A stretch of DNA of 64,000 nt, taken from contig VRUG01000003.1 in assembly GCA_019456255.1 (NCBI GenBank), forward strand, positions 62,001 to 126,000, given 5' to 3'. Source of the DNA: Planctomycetota bacterium. Its GTDB lineage: Bacteria > Planctomycetota > Phycisphaerae > Sedimentisphaerales > Anaerobacaceae. Positions within the stretch are counted from its first letter, which is position 1. Every line of letters begins with the position of its first letter. Positions 9,797 to 18,501 of the stretch are shown piece after piece. A program made the translations under genes and the position numbers. The notes beneath the pieces are model-generated. The model saw only the letters and a list, made by a program, of their open reading frames with translations, was not told the DNA's origin and ran no database searches.

Positions 9797-10035
9797 TTGA
9801 TTTACCTTTCGTCTTTCATAAAGTCAATATTTGTGTGCGATGTGGGGATGTTACGGGGTTTTCTTTGAAATATCAACGATATTTTCTTTGTAAGCTCTGC
9901 GTGGTATTATAAAACATCCTTGATTTTGCCTCTTTAATGCTGTACAATCAGATTTGTGGATGTGAGGGTATTTTGGCTTAAAAGCTGCCTGAGGTTCCAT
10001 CTGTTTGCAGTTTGTCTCTAATCTAAAGGGAGTCT

Positions 10036-11145
10036 ATGTTGATGGCTAATAAAAAAGTGTTGTTGAATCACCAAGGACATAGCGAAAGGGGTGCAGCTGT
10101 GGAGAGACCAACGGTGTTAGTAATCATTTCATTAACTATTTTATTATGCCAGTTATCATGTCCGGTATTTGGTGCGGTTATCTGGCAAGATGAATTCAAC
10201 GGTCCTAATCTGGACACGAATATATGGACAACTGAAGTTGGCGGCCACGGATGGGGCAATGGCGAACTTCAATATTACACAAGCCGCATTGATGGTACTG
10301 CCAATGCCAACGCCTATATCGAAAGCGGCAAGCTTGTGATAGAAGCCAGGCGAGAGGGCTACGGTGGTAAACAGTTCACCTCTGCGAGATTAATTTCCAA
10401 GAACAACCTGACATTCAAGTACGGAACGATCGAGGCTCGTATAAAGATGGCTGACTTGGCAAACGGTCTCTGGCCGGCATTTTGGTTATTGGGCGTTAAT
10501 ATCGACGAGGTCTCGTGGCCGGATTGCGGCGAAATTGATATTGTGGAAATGGGTTCTGCCGGAGCGATTAGTGCAGGAACAGTAAACCGTAAAGTTGACG
10601 CTACAGCACACTGGGAAAACGGAGGGGGCTATGCCGGTTACGGCCTAAGCGACTATACAGCGACGGCTGCTTATAACGACTACCATCTTTTTAAGGTTAC
10701 CTGGACACCGACACTGATAACAGCTTACCTTGACGGCAGTGCATTCTGGTGGTTCGATATCAGCGGCGGGGCCGGTTCCGACCTTGAAGAGTTCCACGAA
10801 CACATGTTCATCATCCTGAACATGGCTGTTGGTGGATGGAATTATGTAGAGATAACCAATCCTGCTCTAATAACAGCTCTGCCAACGGCCGGTTCGTCGG
10901 AAAAGATGTATATCGACTGGATTCGTATCAGCGATAACGCCTGGACGGAATTGTGGAATGGCAGCGACGGTGATTTTGACAATGACGGAAATGCAGACAT
11001 GGTTGACTTTTCGATCTTGGCAAAATACTGGCTGGAGACAAATTGCGGGTCATTGGGTGACTGCGAAAACGCGGATGTTGATGACGACGGTGATGTCGAT
11101 TTTTATGACTTAAAAGTCCTTATGTCGGACTGGCTACTTTTATAA
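10036..11145 (+). CDS. GH16 glucanase with C-terminal dockerin-like repeats
   Basis: Secreted GH16 enzyme without CBM6. The catalytic signature is GEIDIVEMG (Glu166 and Glu171 counted from ATG 10036), with GLWPAFWLLG before it. The last 60 residues hold two dockerin-type calcium-loop repeats (DFDNDGNADMVDF and DVDDDGDVDFYDL), each followed by a helix with a Trp-Leu, ending DWLLL. Such tails are frequent on planctomycete secreted proteins and are thought to be sorting or attachment signals. The start is uncertain: ATG 10036 or 10042 follow AAAGGGAG, but GTG 10099, preceded by AAAGGGG at 7 bases, gives a neater signal peptide. Confidence 0.87.
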   Translation: MLMANKKVLLNHQGHSERGAAVERPTVLVIISLTILLCQLSCPVFGAVIWQDEFNGPNLDTNIWTTEVGGHGWGNGELQYYTSRIDGTANANAYIESGKLVIEARREGYGGKQFTSARLISKNNLTFKYGTIEARIKMADLANGLWPAFWLLGVNIDEVSWPDCGEIDIVEMGSAGAISAGTVNRKVDATAHWENGGGYAGYGLSDYTATAAYNDYHLFKVTWTPTLITAYLDGSAFWWFDISGGAGSDLEEFHEHMFIILNMAVGGWNYVEITNPALITALPTAGSSEKMYIDWIRISDNAWTELWNGSDGDFDNDGNADMVDFSILAKYWLETNCGSLGDCENADVDDDGDVDFYDLKVLMSDWLLL

Positions 11146-11295
11146 AGCATATCTTCGAGCGAACGGTTCGGAGATTGGTGACGTGTTTAGATTGCCCGAG
11201 AGGACACCAACGATACAGAGGGCGTTTATCTGTTGACGTCGCTATTCGCCATGTCGTCGGAAAACGAAAATCAGCCCGCTTACTTAACTTCTTGA

Positions 11296-11475
11296 AAACG
11301 GGGGGAGATTACAGCCTGTTCGAGAAATCTGGTTAATTCGGGAGACCTTCATCTTGGTACAGACTCAAATGCAGGAGGTAACTTCTTTGAGGGTGATATG
11401 GACGATGTGATTATAGTTGGCAAGGCGTTGTCGGGGCAGGAAGTTTGGGAGCTTTATCAGGCAGGCTCGCCTTAG
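11296..11475 (+). pseudogene. Remnant of a LamG (concanavalin-like) domain
   Basis: The frame ending at TAG 11473-11475 translates to the end of a LamG/laminin-G-like fold: NSGDLHLGTDSNAGG, then GDMDDVIIVGKALSGQEV and WELYQAGSP. That matches the 'DDV-x-I-x-x-x-ALS-x-x-E-x-x-x-LY' close of LamG domains. It has no start or signal peptide, and the same frame is interrupted by TGA at 11293 and TAG near 11180. It looks like the decayed 3' end of a secreted protein gene left between the GH16 gene and gyrA. Confidence 0.65.
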
Positions 11476-11606
11476 AAAATTTGTCATATTTTTATTGATT
11501 TTAATCAACATTTTAGCGTTGATATTGTTGACATTTCCACAGTTTTGGGGTACTCTACCGGTTATCATATTTGCCGTATTTTTTACTAAGGATAGCGGAA
11601 TAATTT

Positions 11607-14210
11607 ATGGAAGAAGTCGAGAAACCCACAGAGCAATTTGAGGACATGCGTATCCTTGACGAGCTCAAGAATTCCTATCTCAATTATGCAATGAGCGTAA
11701 TCGTTTCGCGTGCATTGCCTGACGTTCGTGATGGTCTAAAGCCTTCACAGCGTCGAATTCTTGTAGCGATGAACGATTTGAGTTTAGGTCCGCGCACCAA
11801 GCATCGAAAGTGTGCCAAGATAGTCGGTGACACGGGCGGCAATTACCATCCTCACGGCGACCAGGCTACTTACGGTACTCTTGTTCGGTTGGGACAGCAT
11901 TGGAATATGCGTTACACGTTGGTTGACCCGCAGGGTAATTTCGGCAGTGTTGACGCAGACCCGCCAGCGGCGATGCGATATACCGAGGCGCGGATGACAG
12001 CACCGGCGATGGAAATACTTGAGGACCTCAAGTACGATACGGTTGACTTTATCCCTAATTATGATGAGACTCGCTTTGAGCCTACGGTTTTGCCATCGAA
12101 GTTTCCGAATCTTCTTGTCAATGGTTCTACTGGAATCGCGGTTGGTATGGCGACTAATCTTGCGCCTCATAATGTTGGTGAGGTTTGCGATGCGCTTTTG
12201 CTTGTAGTCAATGACCCTGATTGCGGGTTTAAGGATATTATGAAAGTTCTGCCTGGTCCTGATTTTCCCGGCGGTGGTATTATTTGCGGCAGTAAAGGTA
12301 TCGTCGAAGCTTACACGATGGGTAAGGGGCATCTGACTGTCCGTGGTAAGCTTGATATCGAGACTACGAAAAAGGGCAGGACGCGAATTATTGTAACGCA
12401 GATACCTTATATGGTTGTCAAGACGAATATCGTTACGAAGATAGCTGACTGTGTTCACGCTGGAACTTTGCCGGAGGTGTCAGATATTCGAGACGAATCC
12501 GACCGCAAGGGGATGCGCATTGTTATTGAGTTGAAAAAAGACGCCGACGAGCAGGTCGCGTTGAATAAAATTTATCGATACACACCTTTGCAAACCACTT
12601 TTGCTATTTCTAACATTGCATTGGTGAACAAGCGTCCCGAGACGATGAATATTAAGCAAATGCTTGAACATTTCATCGAGCATAGAAAAATTGTTATTCG
12701 CAGGCGTTCGCGTTTCCTGTTGAGGCGATGCAGGAACCGGGCACATATTCTCGAAGGTCTTATTCTGGCAGTAAGTGACATCGACGAGCTTATTGACATT
12801 ATTAAGAAGTCACCTGACGCACCGACAGCGAAACTTAACCTGATGAAAAAGGCGCTGAAGTTTGTTGAGACCGCTACTTTGAAGCAGATTTTGCCTGAGG
12901 TGTTCATAAAAGAAAAGGGGAAAGAGGAGCAGTACCTTACCGGTCCTCAGACGGACGCTATTTTGACGATGCAGCTTCAAAGGCTTACCGGGTTGGAGAT
13001 TGAGAAACTCGCGAAGGAATACTCGGGGCTCATCGAGCAAATCGAGGGCTATGAAGCTATTCTTGCCAAGGAACAGGTTTTACTTGATATTATTCGCGAG
13101 GACATCCACGAGATAAAAGCAAAGTACGGTGACAAAAGGCGTACGGTGCTATCGGAACCGATTGACCAGCTTGATATAGAGGACTTGATACCTGATGAGG
13201 AGGTTATAGTGACGGTTAGTAATGCCGGCTATGTCAAGCGGACGTCGATTGATACTTACCGCAAGCAGGCCAGGGGCGGCAAGGGTGTTATCGGCTCGGA
13301 TACCAAAGAGGGTGACTTTATCGAGCATTTGTTTACGGCATCGACGCACGACTATCTGCTTATCTTTACTAATAAAGGCAAATGCTACTGGCTTAAAGTC
13401 TATAATGTTCCGAGTATGTCACGTCAGAGCAGGGGACGCAATATCGTAAATCTTCTTAAACTTGGTGACCAGGAAATTGCTTCGGTTATTAACGTTCGTG
13501 GCTTCGATAAAGAAGTCAAAGAAGGTGAGCCTATGCATTTGGCTATGGCGACGAAGAATGGAGTTGTTAAGAAGACGGCTCTTAGCGCTTACGGTCATCC
13601 TCGTGCATCGGGTGTCATTGCGATCAAGCTTGATTCTGATGACGCGTTGATAGGCGTTGCGTTGACTACAGGCAGCGACCATATCATTCTTGGTACGAGT
13701 GTCGGGATGGCAATTCGTTTTGACGAAAAGCAGGTGCGTTCGATGGGCCGGGTCGCCAGAGGTGTTAGAGGTATCAAACTTCGCAAGGGTGACAGGGTCG
13801 TTGATATGGTAATTGCACAGGAGAATGCGGCGTTGCTGACGGTTTGCGAAAAGGGTTATGGTAAGAGGACGGCTCTTGATGATTACAGAACCCAAAGCAG
13901 GGGCGGTATCGGGCTGATCAATATCAAGACATCCGAGAGGAACGGCAAGGTAGTTGCTTTGAAAGCGGTCCAGTCCAGTGATGAATTGATGATGATTACG
14001 GCAAAGGGGATTATTATTCGTACTGGCCTTGAGCAGCTTCGAGAGATTGGGAGAAATACCCAGGGTGTTCGTCTGATAAAAATAAAAGCTGGTGACAAAC
14101 TTGTCGCTGCAGAAAAAATTGTTGTTGAGGGTGTTTCCAATCCGGAGCAGGAGAAAGCGGAAGATGTTTCCGAGCAGCAGCCGCAAGAAAAACCATCTGA
14201 GCCCGAATAA
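11607..14210 (+). CDS. gyrA: DNA gyrase subunit A
   Basis: Breakage-reunion subunit of DNA gyrase. The N-terminal winged-helix/tower region is intact with catalytic Tyr125 in AAMRYTEARM. The C-terminal beta-pinwheel follows, with a GyrA-box variant QARGGKG near residue 552 that supports GyrA over ParC. An acidic C-terminal tail ends the 867-residue protein. In the quinolone-determining region the residues matching E. coli Ser83 and Asp87 are Gln86 and Gly90 (HPHGDQATYG). AAGGA lies 14 bases upstream of the ATG, rather far. holA follows after 2 bases, so the two are likely cotranscribed. No gyrB is in the window. Confidence 0.97.
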   Translation: MEEVEKPTEQFEDMRILDELKNSYLNYAMSVIVSRALPDVRDGLKPSQRRILVAMNDLSLGPRTKHRKCAKIVGDTGGNYHPHGDQATYGTLVRLGQHWNMRYTLVDPQGNFGSVDADPPAAMRYTEARMTAPAMEILEDLKYDTVDFIPNYDETRFEPTVLPSKFPNLLVNGSTGIAVGMATNLAPHNVGEVCDALLLVVNDPDCGFKDIMKVLPGPDFPGGGIICGSKGIVEAYTMGKGHLTVRGKLDIETTKKGRTRIIVTQIPYMVVKTNIVTKIADCVHAGTLPEVSDIRDESDRKGMRIVIELKKDADEQVALNKIYRYTPLQTTFAISNIALVNKRPETMNIKQMLEHFIEHRKIVIRRRSRFLLRRCRNRAHILEGLILAVSDIDELIDIIKKSPDAPTAKLNLMKKALKFVETATLKQILPEVFIKEKGKEEQYLTGPQTDAILTMQLQRLTGLEIEKLAKEYSGLIEQIEGYEAILAKEQVLLDIIREDIHEIKAKYGDKRRTVLSEPIDQLDIEDLIPDEEVIVTVSNAGYVKRTSIDTYRKQARGGKGVIGSDTKEGDFIEHLFTASTHDYLLIFTNKGKCYWLKVYNVPSMSRQSRGRNIVNLLKLGDQEIASVINVRGFDKEVKEGEPMHLAMATKNGVVKKTALSAYGHPRASGVIAIKLDSDDALIGVALTTGSDHIILGTSVGMAIRFDEKQVRSMGRVARGVRGIKLRKGDRVVDMVIAQENAALLTVCEKGYGKRTALDDYRTQSRGGIGLINIKTSERNGKVVALKAVQSSDELMMITAKGIIIRTGLEQLREIGRNTQGVRLIKIKAGDKLVAAEKIVVEGVSNPEQEKAEDVSEQQPQEKPSEPE

Positions 14211-14212
14211 AA

Positions 14213-15199
14213 ATGGCAGCTACTAAAGCAAAAGCAAAGATAGAAGAACATCCAATCTATGTGATAGCTGGAAAAGATAATTCCCTCGTCAATTCGCAAT
14301 GCGATAAACTTCTTGACCAGATCATTGCCCCTGAGCAAAGACAGATGTGTTTGTTTAATCCCGATGCCGGACAGGTTTCTATTTCACAGGTTCTTGATGA
14401 ATTACGAACGCTGCCGTTCCTTACCGACAAGCGGGTTGTGCTGATAAGAAGTGCCGACAAATTCATTACTGAGCATCGGACAATGCTGGAGAATTATTTT
14501 GATAATCCTTGCGCTACGGGTGTTCTTATTTTGACAGCGAACAGTTTTCCATCTAATACGAAGCTTGCCAAGAAACTTACAAAGGTCGGTAAGCTCATTA
14601 GTATAGTCGAGGCTAAGGGCAGGGAACTCCCGGTTCGGATCATTGAATACGCTCACGATGCCTACGATAAAAGATTAAATAATAATGCTGCTGGTCTTCT
14701 AATCGAGTTGACGGGTGACAATCTTGGTCAGTTGTACGCTGAGATTGATAAGCTTGCGCTGTTTGCTGGTTCTGAGAAGGATATAACGACGGGGCACATC
14801 GAATCTCTTATAGGTCACAATCGGCTGTTCAGCGCCTTTAATGTGATTGACGCGGCTCTGGCGGGTAATGTCACCGCGGCAGTTGAAAGGTTAAGGAGGA
14901 TGTTTGAAGCTGACAAGAGTACCGAATATACATTCATCGGTGCTTTTGCGTATCATTTCAAGAGGATGTTCAATGCTAAGGCTCTTCTGGACAAGGGGCG
15001 AAGTCCGTATCAGGTCGCATCTGAACTTGGGATATGGGGGAATAAAGATGCGCTGTTTAATCAGTTGAGAAAAGTATCCTTAAAACAAATAGGCAGGCAG
15101 ATTGAGCATTTAGCCGAAATTGATTACGCTATTAAGACCGGCCAGAGCAAACCTAAAACCGCAGCCGAACAGCTTGTCTATAAATTAGTCGCGATATAG
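14213..15199 (+). CDS. holA: DNA polymerase III subunit delta
   Basis: Clamp-loader delta subunit, which opens the beta sliding clamp. The 328-residue length and layout fit HolA: an N-terminal Rossmann/AAA+-like domain with TLPFLTDKRVVLIRSADKF, the lid region with AGLLIELTGDNLGQLYAEIDKL, and the C-terminal collar helices (FAYHFKRMFNAKALL). It starts 2 bases after the gyrA stop with no clear Shine-Dalgarno site, suggesting translational coupling. HolA diverges strongly between phyla, but the conserved DNLGQLYAEIDKL block makes the call firm. Confidence 0.9.
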   Translation: MAATKAKAKIEEHPIYVIAGKDNSLVNSQCDKLLDQIIAPEQRQMCLFNPDAGQVSISQVLDELRTLPFLTDKRVVLIRSADKFITEHRTMLENYFDNPCATGVLILTANSFPSNTKLAKKLTKVGKLISIVEAKGRELPVRIIEYAHDAYDKRLNNNAAGLLIELTGDNLGQLYAEIDKLALFAGSEKDITTGHIESLIGHNRLFSAFNVIDAALAGNVTAAVERLRRMFEADKSTEYTFIGAFAYHFKRMFNAKALLDKGRSPYQVASELGIWGNKDALFNQLRKVSLKQIGRQIEHLAEIDYAIKTGQSKPKTAAEQLVYKLVAI

Positions 15200-15235
15200 C
15201 GGTGAAGATAACGAAGTATCTTTTCGTGAAAGTTG

Positions 15236-16195
15236 TTATATACATCCAGGAAATTCAAATTGTTGTTTTTCACTTTTTTGCTTTATCCACATATCAGAAT
15301 CATTCTTATTATAACCTAAAAAAGCTGAGTGGGCATCATGTTGTTTAGCTCTTTTTAAGGCGGTTTCTTTGTTCGCGTTGGCATAGCAATATATACATGC
15401 GTGCGGGCAGGTATCGTATGTGCCGATATCGCTGCTTTGTGTGCATCCACATTCATCTCTTGTTGGTTTCATATTATATTTGAATCCATCAGGGTAAAAC
15501 AGTTTTTCTATTAAGTCACCATCTATGCAGTGGGCCTTTTTGATTTTGTTGCCGCCTTTGGCCAGATATTCGCCGCAACAAGAATACATCTTGATTCCGT
15601 GGCATTGTGCGATGTCAGCTAATTCATTTGCTAAGTCAACCTTGGCTTCTATTGGCCAATCAAGGAATTTTATTCGGTTTGCCGTCTCGAATGCGGCAAA
15701 GTTGCGGACCACCTTATTATATACGGTGACAAAGCTGATATAGCAGCGTTCAACTAATCCATCAAGCTGCGAAGCTAACTTTTTGAAGCTATTGATATAG
15801 AAGTCTCGGTCGGTAATACTTGAGATAATAATCGGGTCGAACCGCCAGTTGATATGTTTTGGCGAATATTGTCTGCTTAGGTGTTTCAATGCTTCTATTG
15901 CTTCTGGTCTGTTGACATTGGTCTCAAATTCGCTCGGCAGGGCGGTAATAGTGTAATTGAAATAAAAATCATATCCCAGCTTTTCGATTATTTTGAGATT
16001 GTCAAGAAACGGGGCAAAGTTTTTCGACCAGAACACGAAACAGCTTACATCTTCTGGCTTTAACGATATGATATGCTTTTTTCCGCCAAATGGATTTGTC
16101 ACGCCAGCAAATCCTTCGTGAATTCGGTTGAGGAACCACTGCCCGTAAAATGCAGGTACGTCCGTTCTTCTTGAGACTGATATGATTCGCTTCAT
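15236..16195 (-). CDS. DUF1848 family protein (radical-SAM-like)
   Basis: Protein of 319 residues starting MKRIISVSRRTDVPAFY, the N-terminal signature of DUF1848. The C-terminal half carries several cysteines, including CGCTQSSDIGTYDTCPHACIYCYAN split as CGCTQSSDIG and CPHACIYCYAN; the C-x3-C-x2-C spacing recalls radical-SAM iron-sulfur ligands. The function of the family is unknown. Its ATG overlaps the stop of the upstream YdjM-like gene by four bases (16192-16195), so the two are translationally coupled. No partner suggests a pathway. Confidence 0.8.
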   Translation of the reverse strand: MKRIISVSRRTDVPAFYGQWFLNRIHEGFAGVTNPFGGKKHIISLKPEDVSCFVFWSKNFAPFLDNLKIIEKLGYDFYFNYTITALPSEFETNVNRPEAIEALKHLSRQYSPKHINWRFDPIIISSITDRDFYINSFKKLASQLDGLVERCYISFVTVYNKVVRNFAAFETANRIKFLDWPIEAKVDLANELADIAQCHGIKMYSCCGEYLAKGGNKIKKAHCIDGDLIEKLFYPDGFKYNMKPTRDECGCTQSSDIGTYDTCPHACIYCYANANKETALKRAKQHDAHSAFLGYNKNDSDMWIKQKSEKQQFEFPGCI

Positions 16196-16746
16196 TTAGT
16201 TGCCACTTGTTTTCTTATTCTACGATATGTTTTCGTGATTATGAGTGCGATTATTAATGGCATCCAAATCCAGAGAAATTCACTTGCCAAAGCTGCAAGT
16301 CCCCATGGTGTAAAGAAACTTCTGGCGCCTATGGGTGAGACCATTACCGGTGTCCAAGGAGCGAAATATCTGGTCGTATCGAAAGGTGACAATAACGCTA
16401 TGCCCAGGCCTCCGTTTGTGAAGGTGTCCAGTATGCCATGAGAGGCGGTTACAACGAAGAAGAAAAACCAAATTTTCCACCATGGTTTTGAGAATAATTT
16501 TAATTTGCGAAATTCCCAAAGGGCCATCACCATGCTTAGGATGAAAGCAAAACATAATGAGTGGAAAAAACCGCGATGTCCAAGAAAGTCACCGTATTCA
16601 ATACCGAATGCAAAGGTTATGACATCGGCGTCAGCAACTACCGAACAAAGAACGGCAGCGAGCCAGAACCGAAGCGGCCTTTTTTCTGTGCTTATGGTTT
16701 TGCCCAATGCTATTGGGATAAAGGCATGTGTGAAGATTGTCGGCAA
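16192..16746 (-). CDS. YdjM-like membrane-bound metal-dependent hydrolase
   Basis: Integral membrane protein of 184 residues with four or five predicted spans. It begins MPTIFTHAFIPIALGK and has HRGFFHSL and SHGILDTFTNGG, the His/Asp motifs typical of the YdjM/LexA-regulated membrane hydrolase family. The start is TTG at 16746, supported by AAGGGAG 6-7 bases upstream and no better ATG. The catalytic activity of the family is only inferred from metal-binding residues. It heads a two-gene operon with the DUF1848 gene. Confidence 0.75.
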   Translation of the reverse strand: MPTIFTHAFIPIALGKTISTEKRPLRFWLAAVLCSVVADADVITFAFGIEYGDFLGHRGFFHSLCFAFILSMVMALWEFRKLKLFSKPWWKIWFFFFVVTASHGILDTFTNGGLGIALLSPFDTTRYFAPWTPVMVSPIGARSFFTPWGLAALASEFLWIWMPLIIALIITKTYRRIRKQVATK

Positions 16747-16788
16747 ATTAATCTCCCTTTATATACATAATACATATTACGCAAATAC

Positions 16789-16883
16789 CGGCGAGGAAGG
16801 GATTTGCTTCGCAGCTCCTTCGGTGTCGCTTCCGAAACGACCGGGCAAATAAAGACGATTTGTCGCTCCGTATCGAACCCTTG
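16789..16883. repeat. Split, partial copy of the tRNA-Ser 3' end with a 68-bp insert
   Basis: 16789-16804 matches 15 of 16 bases of the tRNA-Ser 3' end at 16941-16956. 16873-16883 (TCGAACCCTTG) matches the next part of the same T-arm (16955 onward). The two halves are contiguous in the tRNA but separated here by about 68 bases. This resembles an integration scar or a small element inserted into a duplicated tRNA end. The second half includes universal T-arm bases, so it is the weaker evidence. Confidence 0.55.
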
Positions 16884-16940
16884 TGGCAATACTTCGTATT
16901 GCGGGGTTCTCATCGGTTCATCTCAATGTAATAAAGTTAA

Positions 16941-17028
16941 CGGAGAGGAAGGGATTCGAACCCTTGGTACAGACAAGCCGTACACAGCCTTTCCAAGGCT
17001 GCTCCTTAAGCCACTCGGACACCTCTCC
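16941..17028 (-). tRNA. tRNA-Ser (GGA)
   Basis: Acceptor stem GGAGAGG pairs with CCTCTCC, followed by discriminator G. The anticodon loop CTTGGAAAG gives GGA. The long variable arm and GGTTCGAATCCC T-arm are typical of serine tRNA. The CCA is not encoded. Confidence 0.95.
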
Positions 17029-17205
17029 AAAGGTAAGATGAATATAACATCAATTTCTCGTTTTGGCAAGGTGGGCGATATTTTTCTGGAAACAGGCGAA
17101 GAGAACTTAACGGAATCCTCTTGCCTTTGGTGTCGATTGCGGGCATAATGGTTGCGGTGTAGAGAGGCTTACTATTTTAGATTAACTTAACTTTTGGAGA
17201 TAATT

Positions 17206-17487
17206 ATGACCGTAGCTACAGCTCGTCACATCTTAGTTGAGTCACAGGAGCAATGCGAAGAACTAAAGAGCCAGATTGAAGGTGGTGCTGATTTTGTAGA
17301 AGTTGCTAAAGAACATTCTCAGTGTCCGTCGTCTCAGCAGGGCGGGGACCTTGGTCAATTCGGTCCAGGCCAGATGGTAAAGGAATTTGATGAGGTCGTT
17401 TTTTCAGGGGAGCTTGCAAAGATTTACGGTCCGGTGAAAACCTCGTTCGGCTTCCATCTGATTGAAATCACAAGCAGAACTGAATAA
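17206..17487 (+). CDS. Parvulin-type peptidyl-prolyl isomerase
   Basis: A single PpiC/rotamase domain of 93 residues with no signal peptide, therefore probably cytoplasmic like E. coli PpiC. Family motifs are TARHILVESQEQC, FVEVAKEHSQCPSS, GGDLGQFGPGQMV and the C-terminal TSFGFHLIEI. ATG 17206 is chosen over TTG 17194 because GGAG (17196-17199) then sits 6 bases upstream. It catalyses cis-trans isomerisation of prolyl bonds. Confidence 0.9.
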   Translation: MTVATARHILVESQEQCEELKSQIEGGADFVEVAKEHSQCPSSQQGGDLGQFGPGQMVKEFDEVVFSGELAKIYGPVKTSFGFHLIEITSRTE

Positions 17488-17506
17488 GTTTTGTTAAGGG
17501 AAAGTT

Positions 17507-17953
17507 ATGACAGCAACGGAATATTTTGACAAACTTCCCAGACTCTTAATGCGGTTTCAATACATAGAAGAAGTATTGAAAATGTATATTCACACAGCCG
17601 ACTTAGCGATTCATGTAAAAATGAAAGGGCTATTACATTACGAAGTTCCTGGGAAAGAACTTTGGAAACAACCTCTTGGCTCATTGATTAGAGAATTTAA
17701 CAAACGTACGGATAAAAAGGATATCGTTGCCATACTTAAAGAGTTAGTTGAAGACCGCAATTTTTTCGCTCACGAGGGTTACCTATTAACTATTGAGCAA
17801 CAAAAAGGTAAAGAAGATATCAGCGAACTACTTGGTCGCCTAGACGCAACGCGACAGAAAGCAGGTGAGTGCTTGAAGTCTCTTATTAAAGAAGCAAGTC
17901 GTATTAGAGGCGAAAAGATTTCTGAAGAACTTTTAGATCAATTTACAGCCTAA
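17507..17953 (+). CDS. Small HEPN-like protein of unknown function
   Basis: A 148-residue, mostly helical, charged protein with no signal peptide. It is not recognised as a named family. The stretch EDRNFFAHEGYL contains R-N-x3-H, which fits the R-x4-6-H motif of HEPN ribonucleases and their inactive relatives, and the four-helix-like layout is compatible. AGGGAAAG precedes the ATG. It follows the parvulin gene by 19 bases and faces tadA. No obvious nucleotidyltransferase (MNT) partner is adjacent, so a toxin role is speculative. Confidence 0.5.
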   Translation: MTATEYFDKLPRLLMRFQYIEEVLKMYIHTADLAIHVKMKGLLHYEVPGKELWKQPLGSLIREFNKRTDKKDIVAILKELVEDRNFFAHEGYLLTIEQQKGKEDISELLGRLDATRQKAGECLKSLIKEASRIRGEKISEELLDQFTA

Positions 17954-17968
17954 CCAATAGCCAGAGCT

Positions 17969-18448
17969 TTATTGATCATTTTTATTTTCTTTTCTTCTTT
18001 TAGCAAAGAAGTCTGAGAGGATTTTGCTGCAATCGTTGGCGAGAACATCGGGGGTCACTTCGACGATATGATTCAATCTTTCATCGGTGGGGATGTTGTA
18101 TAGGCTTTTTACGGCGCCGGTTTTTTTGTCATCGCAGCCATAAACTAATCTATCAATTCTGGCTAACACCAATGCGCCTGCGCACATGGTGCATGGTTCG
18201 AGGGTGACATATATGGTGCAGTCGTGAAGCCTCCAGCTTTGGACGGCAGCTGATGCAGCGGTTAGTGCGATGATTTCGGCATGGGCGGTGGGGTCCTGAA
18301 GTTGCTCTCGCTGGTTATAGCCTTTACCTATGATTTGATTGTCCTTGACGATTACAGCACCGATAGGGACATCGCCATTTTCTTCGGCAATGTAGGCCTG
18401 TGTGATGGCAGCCTGCATGAATTTTTCATCTTGATTCGTATCGTTCAT
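17969..18448 (-). CDS. tadA: tRNA-specific adenosine deaminase
   Basis: Converts A34 to inosine in tRNA-Arg(ACG). The zinc/catalytic motifs are TAHAEI (His ligand and proton-shuttle Glu) and PCTMCAG (two Cys ligands). VPIGAVIVKDNQIIG and the length of about 160 fit TadA. ATG 18448 is taken instead of TTG 18454; no clear Shine-Dalgarno site is visible on this strand. Its substrate, tRNA-Arg with an ACG anticodon, is encoded at 38336-38409. Confidence 0.93.
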   Translation of the reverse strand: MNDTNQDEKFMQAAITQAYIAEENGDVPIGAVIVKDNQIIGKGYNQREQLQDPTAHAEIIALTAASAAVQSWRLHDCTIYVTLEPCTMCAGALVLARIDRLVYGCDDKKTGAVKSLYNIPTDERLNHIVEVTPDVLANDCSKILSDFFAKRRKENKNDQ

Positions 18449-18501
18449 GGTCAAGGAGGTAAAAATAAATAGAAAATAGGCATTAGCAAATATAAAAAAA
18501 C

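Noticed and set aside
11607-14210. ParC (topoisomerase IV) instead of GyrA
   Set aside because: The GyrA-box variant QARGGKG and full C-terminal pinwheel favour gyrase.
18454-18480. AGGAGGT on the plus strand next to tadA as a ribosome site
   Set aside because: No start codon or open frame follows before stop codons.
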